Numbered from the stretch's first letter, positions 16,973 to 25,359 are shown. The stretch: DNA of 44,422 nt from Pseudomonas sp. ok272 (GCF_900109995.1 NZ_FOCB01000023.1:1-44422); one strand, 5' to 3'. Notes: generated by a model from the sequence alone, not told the origin. A program made the numbers and translations.

Positions 16973-17464
16973 ATGAATGCGCAATTGCAGTACCAGATCG
17001 AACAATTCTTCTACCGCAAGTCCGAGCTGTGCGACGCCAAGGAATGGGACGCCTACCTGGCGCTGTTCGATCCGCTGAGTGAGTTCCACTTGCCGCAATG
17101 GGACTCCGAGCACGTCTACACCCGCGACCCCAAGCGCGAGATGTCGCTGATCTACTACAGCAACCGCTCGGGCCTGGAGGACCGCGTGTTCCGCCTGCGC
17201 ACCGGCAAGGCGGCCTCGGCCACGCCGATGCCGCGCACCCTGCACCTGATCAACAACGTGCGCATCAGCGAGTTGCCCGACGGTGAACTGGAGGTCCGCT
17301 TGAACTGGCACACGTTGTTCTTCCGCCTGGCCGCCTCGGAGCAGTTCTATGGCTCCGCGACCTATCGCCTCAAGCCCCATGGCGACCGCTGGCTGATCAT
17401 GCGCAAACACGTGTTGCTGCTCAACGACCACATCAACTCGGTGCTCGACTTCTACCACCTCTAG
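16973..17464 (+). CDS. antB: Anthranilate 1,2-dioxygenase small (beta) subunit
   Basis: This 163-residue ring-hydroxylating dioxygenase beta subunit has the SnoaL-like fold. Family features are IEQFFYRKSELCDAKEWDAYLALFDP at the N-terminus, HVYTRDPKREMSLIYYSNRSGLEDRVFRL in the middle, and GDRWLIMRKHVLLLNDHINSVLDFYHL at the end. The ATG at 16973 lies two bases after the antA stop; an alternative GTG at 16967 would overlap that stop and add two residues. The gap to antC is 140 bp and contains a REP element. Confidence 0.94.
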   Translation: MNAQLQYQIEQFFYRKSELCDAKEWDAYLALFDPLSEFHLPQWDSEHVYTRDPKREMSLIYYSNRSGLEDRVFRLRTGKAASATPMPRTLHLINNVRISELPDGELEVRLNWHTLFFRLAASEQFYGSATYRLKPHGDRWLIMRKHVLLLNDHINSVLDFYHL

Positions 17465-17485
17465 TCGGCCGCACACCGCCCGCCT

Positions 17486-17555
17486 CTGTGGGAGCGAGCC
17501 TGCTCGCGAATGACGGCGTGGCTGACCCGCGCTTTCGCGAACTGGCGCGCGCCCA
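17486..17555. repeat. REP element inside the antABC operon
   Basis: TGTGGGAGCGAGCCTGCTCGCGAA begins at 17487, followed by a diverged opposite-facing copy (TTTCGCGAACTGGCGCGCGCCCACA) ending near 17555. The pair lies between antB and antC, within one presumed transcript. The second arm has decayed compared with the perfect pairs elsewhere. Confidence 0.85.
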
Positions 17556-17604
17556 CACGTACCGTGGCGTTCACCTTTCAACCTACCTACACGCAGAGGT
17601 GCGA

Positions 17605-18612
17605 ATGAATCACAAAGTGGCGTTCAGCTTTGCCGACGGCAAGACCCTGTTCTTTCCCGTGCAGGCCAACGAAATACTGCTCGATGCCGCGCTGCGCAAC
17701 GGCATCAACATACCGCTAGATTGCCGCGAAGGGGTCTGCGGCACCTGCCAGGGCCGTTGTGAGTCCGGCGACTACAGCCAGGACTACGTCGACGAGGAAG
17801 CCCTCTCCAGCCTCGATCTGGCGCAGCGCAAGATGCTCACCTGCCAGACCCGGGTGACGTCTGATGCCACGTTTTACTTCGATTTTGCGTCGAGCCTGTG
17901 CAACGCCGCCAAGCCGGCGCAGCGCCTGGGCAAGGTCTGCGAAGTACAGCCGGTCTCCGACAGCACGGCGATTGTGTACCTGCAACTGGACCAGCCCCTG
18001 GACTTCCTGCCGGGGCAATACGCCCGCCTGTCGATTCCAGGGACCGCGCACCAACGCTCCTATTCCTTCGCCAACCGGCCGGGGAATCGCTTGCAGTTCT
18101 TGATCCGCCTGCTGCCGGATGGGGTGATGAGCAACTACGTGCGCGAGCGCTGCCAAGTGGGTGATGAGCTGTTGCTGGAAGCCCCGCTGGGCGCGTTCTA
18201 CCTGCGCCAGGTCGCCCGGCCGCTGGTGCTGGTGGCGGGCGGCACCGGGCTGTCGGCGCTGCTGGGTATGCTCGATGAACTCGTCGCACGCGGCTGCGAG
18301 CAGCCGGTGCATCTGTACTACGGCGTGCGCAGTGCCGCGGATTTGTGCGAAGCCGAGCGGATCAAGGCGTATGCCGAAACACTCCCGGGCTTTCGCTACA
18401 CCGAGGTGCTCAGCGATCCTTCGCCACAGTGGACGGGCAAGCGGGGCTACCTTACCGACCATTTCGAGGTGGCCGAATTGCGGGACACAACGGCGGATAT
18501 GTACGTGTGCGGTCCGCCGCCGATGGTCGAATCCATCAAGCAATGGCGGCAGGATCAAGGGCTTGAGTGCGTTCAGTTGTATTACGAAAAGTTCACCGAG
18601 AGTAATATCTGA
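17605..18612 (+). CDS. antC: Anthranilate dioxygenase reductase (electron-transfer component)
   Basis: This 335-residue reductase has a plant-type [2Fe-2S] domain at the N-terminus (Cys40, Cys45 and Cys48 in LDCREGVCGTCQG, and Cys80 in KMLTCQ), then an FAD domain (RSYSFANRPGN) and an NAD domain (VLVAGGTGLSALLGML, YVCGPPPMVES). It passes electrons from NADH to the AntAB oxygenase. The ATG at 17605 has AGAGGT before it and starts directly at the ferredoxin domain; a longer frame from 17488 runs through REP sequence and is rejected. A small hairpin (CCCTCA/TGAGGG, 18614-18629) follows the stop. Confidence 0.95.
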   Translation: MNHKVAFSFADGKTLFFPVQANEILLDAALRNGINIPLDCREGVCGTCQGRCESGDYSQDYVDEEALSSLDLAQRKMLTCQTRVTSDATFYFDFASSLCNAAKPAQRLGKVCEVQPVSDSTAIVYLQLDQPLDFLPGQYARLSIPGTAHQRSYSFANRPGNRLQFLIRLLPDGVMSNYVRERCQVGDELLLEAPLGAFYLRQVARPLVLVAGGTGLSALLGMLDELVARGCEQPVHLYYGVRSAADLCEAERIKAYAETLPGFRYTEVLSDPSPQWTGKRGYLTDHFEVAELRDTTADMYVCGPPPMVESIKQWRQDQGLECVQLYYEKFTESNI

Positions 18613-18686
18613 TCCCTCAGCGGTGAGGGGCTGATTCTGCGTGTGTGCGATCAACCCTGACAACAACAAGTAAAAAGGGAATCTGT

Positions 18687-20090
18687 ATGGCGGATGACAT
18701 GGTTAACCCGGTAGGCCTCAAGCGAGGTCTGAAGAACCGGCATATTCAACTGATTGCCTTGGGTGGGGCGATTGGCACGGGCCTGTTCCTGGGCTCGGCC
18801 GGCGTGCTCAAGTCGGCAGGACCATCGATGATCCTGGGCTATGCGATCGCCGGGTTCATCGCGTTCCTGATCATGCGCCAACTGGGCGAGATGATCGTTG
18901 AAGAACCGGTGGCGGGCTCCTTCAGCCACTTCGCCCACAAATACTGGGGCAGCTACACCGGCTTCCTGGCGGGCTGGAACTACTGGGTGCTGTATGTGCT
19001 GGTGGGCATGGCCGAGCTAACGGCGGTCGGCAAGTACATTCAGTTCTGGTGGCCGGAGATTCCGACCTGGGCCAGCGCGGTGGTGTTCTTTGTCCTGGTC
19101 AACCTGATCAACACGCTGAACGTGAAGTTCTTCGGCGAGACCGAATTCTGGTTCGCGATCATCAAGGTCGTGGCAATCATTGGCATGATCGTGCTCGGTT
19201 GCTACCTGCTGTTCACCGGCACCGGCGGCCCGCAAGCCTCGGTGAGCAACCTGTGGAGCCATGGCGGGTTCTTCCCCAATGGCGGCACGGGGCTGCTGAT
19301 GGCCATGGCCTTCATCATGTTCTCCTTCGGTGGCCTGGAGCTGGTGGGCATCACTGCCGCCGAGGCCAGCGAACCCCGCAAAGTGATCCCCAAGGCGATC
19401 AACCAGGTGGTGTACCGGATCCTGATCTTCTACGTCGGCGCCCTGGCCGTGCTGCTGTCGCTGTACCCATGGGACCAATTGCTGGTCACCCTGGGCGCGT
19501 CCGGCGATGCCTACAGCGGCAGCCCGTTCGTGCAGATCTTCTCCCTGATCGGCAACGACACGGCCGCGCACATCCTCAACTTCGTGGTCCTGACCGCCGC
19601 GTTGTCGGTGTACAACAGCGGTGTGTACTGCAACAGCCGCATGCTGTTCGGCCTGGCGGAACAAGGCGACGCCCCCAAGGCGCTGCTCAAGCTCAACAAG
19701 CAAGGCGTGCCACTGCGGGCCCTGGGGATTTCCGCGCTGGTCACGCTGTTGTGCGTGGTGATCAACTACGTGGCCCCGCATAACGCGCTGGAGCTGTTGT
19801 TCGCGCTGGTGGTGGCGTCCTTGATGATCAACTGGGCACTGATCAGCCTGACCCACATCAAGTTCCGCAAGGCCATGGCCGAACAAGGCCACGTGCCGTC
19901 GTTCAAGGCCTTCTGGTTCCCGTTCAGCAACTACCTGTGCCTGGCCTTCATGCTGATGATCATCTGCGTGATGCTGGCGATCCCGGGCGTGCGGGCATCG
20001 GTGTATGCGATACCGGTGTGGGTGGGGATTCTCTACGTCTTCTACCGGATACGAATGAACAAGGCCAACGCGGTGGCTGCCGCGCGGTAA
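18687..20090 (+). CDS. AroP-type aromatic amino acid permease (APC family)
   Basis: This 467-residue inner-membrane APC transporter has about 12 hydrophobic segments and the classical opening GLKRGLKNRHIQLIALGGAIGTGLFLGSAGVL, plus PVAGSFSHFAHKYWGSYTGFLAGWNYW and the FGGLELVGITAAEASEPRKVIPKAINQVVYRIL segment of the AAT subfamily (AroP, PheP and relatives). The ATG at 18687 has AAAAGGGA before it. Its position 75 bp after antC and near kyn genes suggests uptake of tryptophan or another aromatic amino acid; the substrate is not proven by sequence. A strong terminator follows. Confidence 0.9.
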   Translation: MADDMVNPVGLKRGLKNRHIQLIALGGAIGTGLFLGSAGVLKSAGPSMILGYAIAGFIAFLIMRQLGEMIVEEPVAGSFSHFAHKYWGSYTGFLAGWNYWVLYVLVGMAELTAVGKYIQFWWPEIPTWASAVVFFVLVNLINTLNVKFFGETEFWFAIIKVVAIIGMIVLGCYLLFTGTGGPQASVSNLWSHGGFFPNGGTGLLMAMAFIMFSFGGLELVGITAAEASEPRKVIPKAINQVVYRILIFYVGALAVLLSLYPWDQLLVTLGASGDAYSGSPFVQIFSLIGNDTAAHILNFVVLTAALSVYNSGVYCNSRMLFGLAEQGDAPKALLKLNKQGVPLRALGISALVTLLCVVINYVAPHNALELLFALVVASLMINWALISLTHIKFRKAMAEQGHVPSFKAFWFPFSNYLCLAFMLMIICVMLAIPGVRASVYAIPVWVGILYVFYRIRMNKANAVAAAR

Positions 20091-20106
20091 TCGTTCAAGA
20101 CGCGAT

Positions 20107-20145
20107 AAAAAGCCCCGGAATTCAATGAATACCGGGGCTTTTTTT
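20107..20145 (+). terminator. Rho-independent terminator after the aroP-type gene
   Basis: GCCCCGG (20112-20118) pairs with CCGGGGC (20132-20138), extended inward by ATTC/GAAT, and is followed by a run of seven Ts. This closes the antABC-permease transcript. Confidence 0.92.
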
Positions 20146-20224
20146 GTCAGCAACGTACACATAACGACTAAATCGACATATTTGAGAAACGTCCTCTAGA
20201 CGTGGCACCATAACCCCTCCTCAA

Positions 20225-21088
20225 ATGGACCGTCCTAGACACCTATTCATTCGTACTCAAGCAAGCAAAGCTAAACCAAGAGACACATTTCATATGACGC
20301 GCACCGCTGAACACACTGGACACTGCCACGCCGAGTGTCATGTCCCACATGATTTTGAAGACTGCCGAAACGTTGAGACCGGCGCCGTCTTCATTATCGC
20401 TTCCGGTGCGTCGGCAAAAGACTTCCCGATCGAGCAGTTCGCCCACATTCCCATGATTACCATGAATGGCGCGATCTCGATGTTTCGCGAGTCGGGGATA
20501 AAACCCTACTTCTACACCTGTACCGACACTGGGTTTTCCAGGCAACAACCCGAGTTGTTCGAGTTGGCCATGCGCCTGAGTCAACGCGTGGCCCTGTGGG
20601 AGGATCACGCCCAGTCCCAGTCATCGCCCAAGGGCAAGCTGTACGTTATCGCCAAGGCGACCGCCAAGCCGGGCTGGAGAGAGTACCTGCCAGGAAACAA
20701 GACCGGGCTGATTCGCCGCGCAAAGTTTGGGAGCCGAAATAAAACCATCGGTTTCAGCAAGAACCTGAAGAACGGTTTTTTTGATGCGCGTACCGTTGCG
20801 TACCTGGCCCTGCAAATCGCCTATCACTTGGGCTTTACCAAGGTGTATCTAGTCGGTGTCGACCTCAATCAAAACGCGGGGCGGTTTTATGAGCGCAACG
20901 GAGAGTCCAACTCGCCGTGCGGACTGGATGACTACTTCGAGTCCAGAATACTGCCGTCACTGAGCCTGATGTCAAAAGAAGTCATGGGCAAAGACTTCTC
21001 GGTCTACAACTTGTCGACCACCTCAAGAATCCCCGACACGCTGATACCGCGCATCACACTCGCCGAAGTCACCGCGACGTTATGCTGA
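20225..21088 (+). CDS. GT42/DUF115-like protein, probably surface-glycan biosynthesis
   Basis: This 287-residue protein contains AVFIIASGASAKDFPIEQF near residue 54, then MITMNGAISMF and DARTVAYLALQIAYHLGFTKVYLVGVDLNQN. This order resembles family 42 sialyltransferases (I..GNGPS..., a conserved N, then AL.IA..LG...YL.G.D) and the related DUF115/MptE-like group, so a nucleotide-sugar-dependent transferase role is plausible. I cannot tell donor or acceptor. The start is uncertain: the ATG at 20225 has no good ribosome site, and an ATG at 20294 would give 264 residues and still include the whole domain. The gene looks less GC-rich than its neighbours by eye and sits with the next gene as a two-gene insert within the tryptophan region. 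Confidence 0.75.
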   Translation: MDRPRHLFIRTQASKAKPRDTFHMTRTAEHTGHCHAECHVPHDFEDCRNVETGAVFIIASGASAKDFPIEQFAHIPMITMNGAISMFRESGIKPYFYTCTDTGFSRQQPELFELAMRLSQRVALWEDHAQSQSSPKGKLYVIAKATAKPGWREYLPGNKTGLIRRAKFGSRNKTIGFSKNLKNGFFDARTVAYLALQIAYHLGFTKVYLVGVDLNQNAGRFYERNGESNSPCGLDDYFESRILPSLSLMSKEVMGKDFSVYNLSTTSRIPDTLIPRITLAEVTATLC

Positions 21089-21146
21089 TCTCGCGTCACC
21101 CACTACTTGACTACCGTACCTACCGCTTGGGCACTAAGAAGACCGG

Positions 21147-22112
21147 ATGAAATACTTTTTTATTGGCTGGACGGCTCAGTACGAAAAAACCATGATCGCC
21201 AACTTGGCACGGCGGCACGACGTTAGCACCATTACCGTCCCCAACTTCGCCAAGCGCTTGAATCGCTACCTCATTTCAATCAACAAGCGACTCAAGCGCC
21301 GCTCCATTGGTAATCAATGGCTCGCCTCGCGCATCCTGGCAGCACACAAAGAATCCAGTGACGACATCCTGATCTGTAATGAAGGCCAAAGTGGCCGTGG
21401 CCTGAACCCCAGCATCATTCAACAGTTCAAGGGGAAAAAAGTCCTGTTGGTCAGGGACTTGGTCGATGCCAATTACGTACGCAATGCCCTGCTCACGTTC
21501 GACAACGTGTATAGCTTCGATAAAGCGCAATGCGAAGAGTTCGGCATGCAATACATGGATCAATTCTTCCCCTATGGGATTGATGATGCCAAACGCCTGT
21601 GCAGCACAACCCGCGCACCTGGGGTTACGCCCACCTGCTTTTTTCTGGGGCGCGATAAAGGCCGGGTCCGCGCCATAGAATCAATGGCACAACAACTACA
21701 GCGCCAGGGTTGTATCGCCGACTTTCATATCGCCAAAGACTACAGTTCAACCGGCACGTCCGACTATTACATCGACGACATCCTGCCTTATGAGGAAAAC
21801 ATTAAGCGTTCGCTTCAAGCGGACATCCTGGTCGATATCAATCAAGAGGGGCAGTCCGGGATTACCCTGCGGGTATTGGAGTCAATCTTCTTTAACAAGA
21901 AGCTGATCACCGCCAATCAAACGGTCAACTCGTTGAACCTGTTCCGGCCGGAGAACATCTTCATCGTCCGTGACGACACACTGCACGGTTTGCAGGATTT
22001 CATCGCCACCCCCGTCCGCCCAATTCCCGAAGCGATACTTCACCACTACAGTCCAGACCACATGCTGGAACAAATCACCGCCGACATGTTCCCCTCCTCC
22101 CCCAAGCCTTAA
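21147..22112 (+). CDS. Putative glycosyltransferase-like protein for LPS or surface polysaccharide
   Basis: This 321-residue soluble protein has a Rossmann-like start (MKYFFIGWTAQYEKTMIANLARRHDV) and a C-terminal segment, ILVDINQEGQSGITLRVLESIFFNKKLITAN, that resembles the donor-binding half of GT-B glycosyltransferases and LPS/capsule synthesis proteins. No signal peptide is visible. I do not recognise a specific family. It follows the GT42-like gene by 58 bp on the same strand, shares its lower GC look, and ends in a hairpin facing kynA. The two genes probably act together on a cell-surface glycan; this is inferred. Confidence 0.72.
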   Translation: MKYFFIGWTAQYEKTMIANLARRHDVSTITVPNFAKRLNRYLISINKRLKRRSIGNQWLASRILAAHKESSDDILICNEGQSGRGLNPSIIQQFKGKKVLLVRDLVDANYVRNALLTFDNVYSFDKAQCEEFGMQYMDQFFPYGIDDAKRLCSTTRAPGVTPTCFFLGRDKGRVRAIESMAQQLQRQGCIADFHIAKDYSSTGTSDYYIDDILPYEENIKRSLQADILVDINQEGQSGITLRVLESIFFNKKLITANQTVNSLNLFRPENIFIVRDDTLHGLQDFIATPVRPIPEAILHHYSPDHMLEQITADMFPSSPKP

Positions 22113-22129
22113 GGCTTACACCGAGGAGG
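22093..22129. terminator. Composite hairpin at the convergent glycan-gene/kynA junction
   Basis: An outer stem CCTCCTC (22093-22099) / GAGGAGG (22123-22129) encloses a perfect inner stem AAGCC (22104-22108) / GGCTT (22113-22117). It spans the stop codon of the glycan gene and faces the end of kynA. It lacks a long T-run, so termination activity is uncertain. Confidence 0.4.
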
Positions 22130-22153
22130 CACGCCAGCGGTGATCGCGCGGGA

Positions 22154-23023
22154 TCAGAGCGTCGAACGCACCCGCCACAACTCCGGGAACAACACGGTGT
22201 CGAGCATCTTGCGCAGGTAGCCCACGCCTTCAGTGCCGCCGGTGCCGGGCTGGAAGCCGATGATGCGCTCCACCGTGGTGACATGGCGGAAGCGCCATTG
22301 GCGGAACGAGTCTTCCAGGTCGATGAACTTCTCGGCCAACTGATACAGGTCCCAGTACTGCGAAGGGTTCTGGTAGACCACGCGCCAGGCGGCTTCCACT
22401 GAAGGATCGTGGGCGGTGGGCTGGGTCGGGTCGCAGCTCAGGCGCTGCGGGTCGATCTCAAGCCCGGCACTGACCATCAGCCGGATCGCTTCGTCGTACA
22501 GCGATGGCGTGGCCAGCGACAGTTGCAGCTCGGCCAGCAACTCCGGGCGATGGGCGTGGGGACGCAACAGGGTCGCGCTCTTGTTGCCGAGAATGAACTC
22601 GATCTCACGGTACTGGAACGACTGGAAGCCCGACGACTGCCCGAGGAACGGACGAATCGCGTGGTACTCGGTGGGCGTCATCGTGGCCAGCACGGTCCAG
22701 GCCGTCACCAACTGATCGAAGATCCGCGAGACCCGCGCCAGCATCTTGAACGCCGGCGGCAACTCACCCAGGCGCACGTGCTCCCGAGCGGCCTTGAGTT
22801 CGTGCAGCATCAGCTTCATCCACAGCTCGGAGGTCTGGTGCTGGATGATGAACAGCATCTCGTTATGGTCCGGCGACAGTGGGTGCTGGGCGCTGAGAAT
22901 CCGTCCCAGGTCCAGGTAATCGCCGTAACTCATGGAGTCGGAGAAATTCAGCTCGGCGTTATGCCACTCATCGGTTGGGGTGCTCGGCGGCTGATTGCTC
23001 GCCGAATAGGGACATTGGCTCAT
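22154..23023 (-). CDS. kynA: Tryptophan 2,3-dioxygenase
   Basis: This 289-residue heme dioxygenase opens the indole ring of L-tryptophan to N-formylkynurenine. It has the TDO signatures FIIQHQTSELWMKLMLHEL (active-site His and substrate contacts), SSGFQSFQYREIEFILGNK and, near the C-terminus, RHVTTVERIIGFQPGTGGTEGVGYL, which includes the proximal heme histidine. Its ATG overlaps the kynB stop by ATGA, so kynB-kynA are translationally coupled. The gene is convergent with the glycan gene at 21147. Confidence 0.97.
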   Translation of the reverse strand: MSQCPYSASNQPPSTPTDEWHNAELNFSDSMSYGDYLDLGRILSAQHPLSPDHNEMLFIIQHQTSELWMKLMLHELKAAREHVRLGELPPAFKMLARVSRIFDQLVTAWTVLATMTPTEYHAIRPFLGQSSGFQSFQYREIEFILGNKSATLLRPHAHRPELLAELQLSLATPSLYDEAIRLMVSAGLEIDPQRLSCDPTQPTAHDPSVEAAWRVVYQNPSQYWDLYQLAEKFIDLEDSFRQWRFRHVTTVERIIGFQPGTGGTEGVGYLRKMLDTVLFPELWRVRSTL

Positions 23024-23685
23024 CGAGCAGACTCCAAAGGAAAAGGGGCAGGCAGCGGACGCAGGATTGCCCGCACGGGGCTCGCATCCAGGTGGGCAAA
23101 GCGCAGTGGCAGCGCGATCAACTCGTAGTCGCCCTCGGCTACGTCGTCGAGCACGATGCCTTCGAGGATAGCCATGCCGTGCCGGGCCACCGCGTTATGG
23201 GCATCCATGGTCTTGGATTGCTGGGGGTCCAGGGACGGCGTGTCGATCCCAATCAGGCGCACGCCAAGACGGGCCAGCAACTCGACGGTGTCCTTGGCCA
23301 CGGCAGTGAAGACCGGGTCCCAGGTCGTCAGCGGCGCCTGGCGATAGGTGCGCAACAAGACCCGCTCGGGCAGGTTGGCAAGGCGCCCTTCAAGCTGTTC
23401 GGGGCGGACCAGGGCGCCACTGTCCAGGCAATGCAGTACGCGGCACGTGCCCATGTAGACGTCCAGCGACACCTCGCCAATCGGCGCGCCGTCAGGGCTG
23501 TAATGCAGCGGGGCGTCGACGTGGGCGCCCGTATGGGGTGACAGGGTGATGCGCCCAACATTGACCGGGCACTCCGGCCCGAAGGTCCACACGCGTTCTT
23601 CCTGGAACGGCGTATCACCGGGCCAGGTCGGGGTTGCGGTGCTCAAGGGTGGGCTGATGTCCCACCAGGACGGCGTACTTTTCAT
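23020..23685 (-). CDS. kynB: Kynurenine formamidase
   Basis: This 221-residue metal-dependent cyclase-family hydrolase converts N-formylkynurenine to kynurenine. It begins MKSTPSWWDISPPLSTATPTWPGDTPF and has the metal-binding HTGAHVDAPLHY segment typical of KynB. The ATG at 23685 is chosen because the conserved WWDISPPL segment begins right after it; a longer frame from 23862 is not credible. It heads the kynBA operon, with a candidate KynR motif 50-64 bp upstream of the ATG. Confidence 0.95.
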   Translation of the reverse strand: MKSTPSWWDISPPLSTATPTWPGDTPFQEERVWTFGPECPVNVGRITLSPHTGAHVDAPLHYSPDGAPIGEVSLDVYMGTCRVLHCLDSGALVRPEQLEGRLANLPERVLLRTYRQAPLTTWDPVFTAVAKDTVELLARLGVRLIGIDTPSLDPQQSKTMDAHNAVARHGMAILEGIVLDDVAEGDYELIALPLRFAHLDASPVRAILRPLPAPFPLESAR

Positions 23686-23734
23686 TGTAGGAATCTCGGC
23701 TTGCTCACAGGTGAATGATACGAGCGAACCATCT

Positions 23735-23749
23735 GAACTTTCTTGCAAA
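23735..23749 (+). promoter_or_regulatory. Candidate KynR site upstream of kynB
   Basis: GAACTTTCTTGCAAA matches the element at 13245-13259 in the kynU-kynR gap in 13 of 15 bases. It is followed by AAATCTTCG, the reverse complement of CGAAGATTT beside the other copy. It lies 50-64 bp upstream of the kynB ATG, a good position for an activator. Confidence 0.5.
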
Positions 23750-23906
23750 AATCTTCGGCCAACGCCAAATGTTTCGCACTTACTGCTAAGAAACCGGCAT
23801 TTGACGCGGAGAAATTTCACCGCCGGGGCCGTGTATCCAACCGCCGCTTGACTCTCCCCCATGGGGCGGACTTTATCCTCGGGTTTTCAGCCCCAGGAAT
23901 ACGCCC

Positions 23907-24482
23907 ATGAGCAAACGAATAGTCGTGATCCTCGGCCACCCCTCGACCACCAGCTTTTGCGCGGCGCTTGCCGAGCGCTACGTGCAAACGGCCCGGAATG
24001 CCGGGCATGAGGTGCGTGAACTGCGCCTGGGCGCCCTGGACTTCGACCCGATCCTGCGCGAGGGCTATCGACAGGTTCAGCCGCTGGAGGCCGACCTGCT
24101 CCAGGCCCAGGCCGATATCACCTGGGCCGAGCACCTGACGTTGATCTATCCCATCTGGTGGGGCGCGATTCCGGCGTTGCTCAAGGGCTTTTTCGACCGC
24201 GTGCTGCTGCCCGGATTCGCCTTCAAGTACCGGCCCGGCAAGGCCTTCCCCGAAAAACTATTGCGCGGGCGCAGCGCCGACCTGCTGGTGACCATGGACA
24301 CCCCGCCCTGGTATTACCGCTGGGTCTATCGCATGCCCGGCCTGCACCAGGTGCGCCGCACGACCCTGGCGTTTTGCGGGATCAAACCGCGCCACACCCT
24401 GACCTTCGGTCCGGTGCTGGGCTCGACCGATGGGCAACGCGAGGCGTGGCTGATGAAAGTCCAGGCTATCGCTCAAGGCTAA
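23907..24482 (+). CDS. Flavodoxin-fold NAD(P)H oxidoreductase (quinone reductase type)
   Basis: This 191-residue protein resembles the NQO1/KefF/YwrO group of FMN-dependent reductases: ILGHPSTTSFCAALAERYVQTARNAGHEVRELRLGALDFDPIL at the start and HLTLIYPIWWGAIPALLKGFFDRVLLPGFAFKY in the middle. It probably reduces quinones or azo and nitro compounds. AGGA precedes the ATG. A MerR gene follows 56 bp later on the same strand and may control it. The first in vivo substrate is unknown. Confidence 0.88.
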   Translation: MSKRIVVILGHPSTTSFCAALAERYVQTARNAGHEVRELRLGALDFDPILREGYRQVQPLEADLLQAQADITWAEHLTLIYPIWWGAIPALLKGFFDRVLLPGFAFKYRPGKAFPEKLLRGRSADLLVTMDTPPWYYRWVYRMPGLHQVRRTTLAFCGIKPRHTLTFGPVLGSTDGQREAWLMKVQAIAQG

Positions 24483-24538
24483 GTCTCAGGGATAATCGCC
24501 AGTGCCATCAGATAGGCATCACGAAAAAGGGACTTTTC

Positions 24539-24910
24539 ATGTACATCGGTAAAGCTGCGCAGTTGTCGGGCACCACCATCAAGAGCATCCGTCACTACGA
24601 GGACATCGGCCTCTTGCCACCCGCGCAGCGCCAGGGCAAATACCGCATCTATGATCAGCACAGCATCGAGCTGTTGAGCTTTATCAAATGCGCCCAGCAA
24701 CTGGGCTTCAAGCTCAAGGAAATGCAGGTGATGTTCGACGCCCGCCGTGGCCAGGCGGTGCCGTGGAACCTGGCGCACCAGGCGATCATCGATAAGAAGA
24801 CCCAACTGGCGGATACCATCGCCCACCTGACCCGCCAGCACGAACAACTGAGCGAACTGCAGGCCAATCTGCTGCAAGCGCAGAACCATTGCCCACTGGG
24901 GCAAATCTGA
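24539..24910 (+). CDS. MerR-family transcriptional regulator
   Basis: This 123-residue MerR protein has a winged helix at residues 1-70 (MYIGKAAQLSGTTIKSIRHYEDIGLLPPAQRQGKYRIYDQHSIELLSFIKCAQQLGFKLKEM) and a C-terminal coiled coil (about 80-115). Its C-terminal cysteine context (NHCPLGQI) is not the metal-binding loop of MerR or CueR, so redox or small-molecule sensing is more likely. The ATG at 24539 has AAAAAGGGAC upstream; a longer frame from 24158 would overlap the reductase gene and is rejected. It probably regulates the preceding reductase. Confidence 0.9.
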   Translation: MYIGKAAQLSGTTIKSIRHYEDIGLLPPAQRQGKYRIYDQHSIELLSFIKCAQQLGFKLKEMQVMFDARRGQAVPWNLAHQAIIDKKTQLADTIAHLTRQHEQLSELQANLLQAQNHCPLGQI

Positions 24911-25014
24911 GGCCCTGTGCGCTTCTGGATAGCTGGGGGTCGAGCACAGACAACTGACACCCCACCGGGCGCTATAGGGTGCGGCTTCAGTCCTGCCTAA
25001 CGTTCGGAGTCAGC

Positions 25015-25359
25015 ATGTCTACCCCCATTACCGTACTGCGCGATACCCATCCTCTGCCCGTGCTCGATGCCTGCAAGTGGGAAAAGCTCGAAGGCGACCC
25101 ACACACCGTCAACCTCAACGCCTACACCAGCGAGGATGGCAGCAAGATCATGGGCACCTGGATCTGCACGCCGGGCAAGTGGCGGGTCGAGTACGTGAAG
25201 TGGGAGTACTGCCATTTCCAGGAAGGCTACTGCGTGATCACCCCGGACGGCCTGGCGCCGATTCATCTGCGGGCGGGGGATATCTTCGTCGTGGAACCGG
25301 GAATGACCGGCACCTGGGAAGTGGTGGAGACCGTGCGCAAGTACTTCGTGTTTGCCTGA
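25015..25359 (+). CDS. Small cupin-domain protein (DUF861/cupin_3-like)
   Basis: This 114-residue single-domain cupin has GTWICTPGKWRVEYVKWEYCHFQEGYCVITPDG and PIHLRAGDIFVVEPGMTGTWEVVETVRKYFVF, the two beta-strand motifs of the (S)-ureidoglycine/EutQ-like cupin_3 group. GGAG lies about six bases before the ATG. It is transcribed apart from its neighbours, and no substrate or partner can be inferred from them. Confidence 0.85.
   Translation: MSTPITVLRDTHPLPVLDACKWEKLEGDPHTVNLNAYTSEDGSKIMGTWICTPGKWRVEYVKWEYCHFQEGYCVITPDGLAPIHLRAGDIFVVEPGMTGTWEVVETVRKYFVFA

Noticed and set aside
24158..24538. Long N-terminal extension of the MerR gene
   Set aside because: It overlaps the reductase gene out of frame; the MerR domain starts at 24539 with a good ribosome site.
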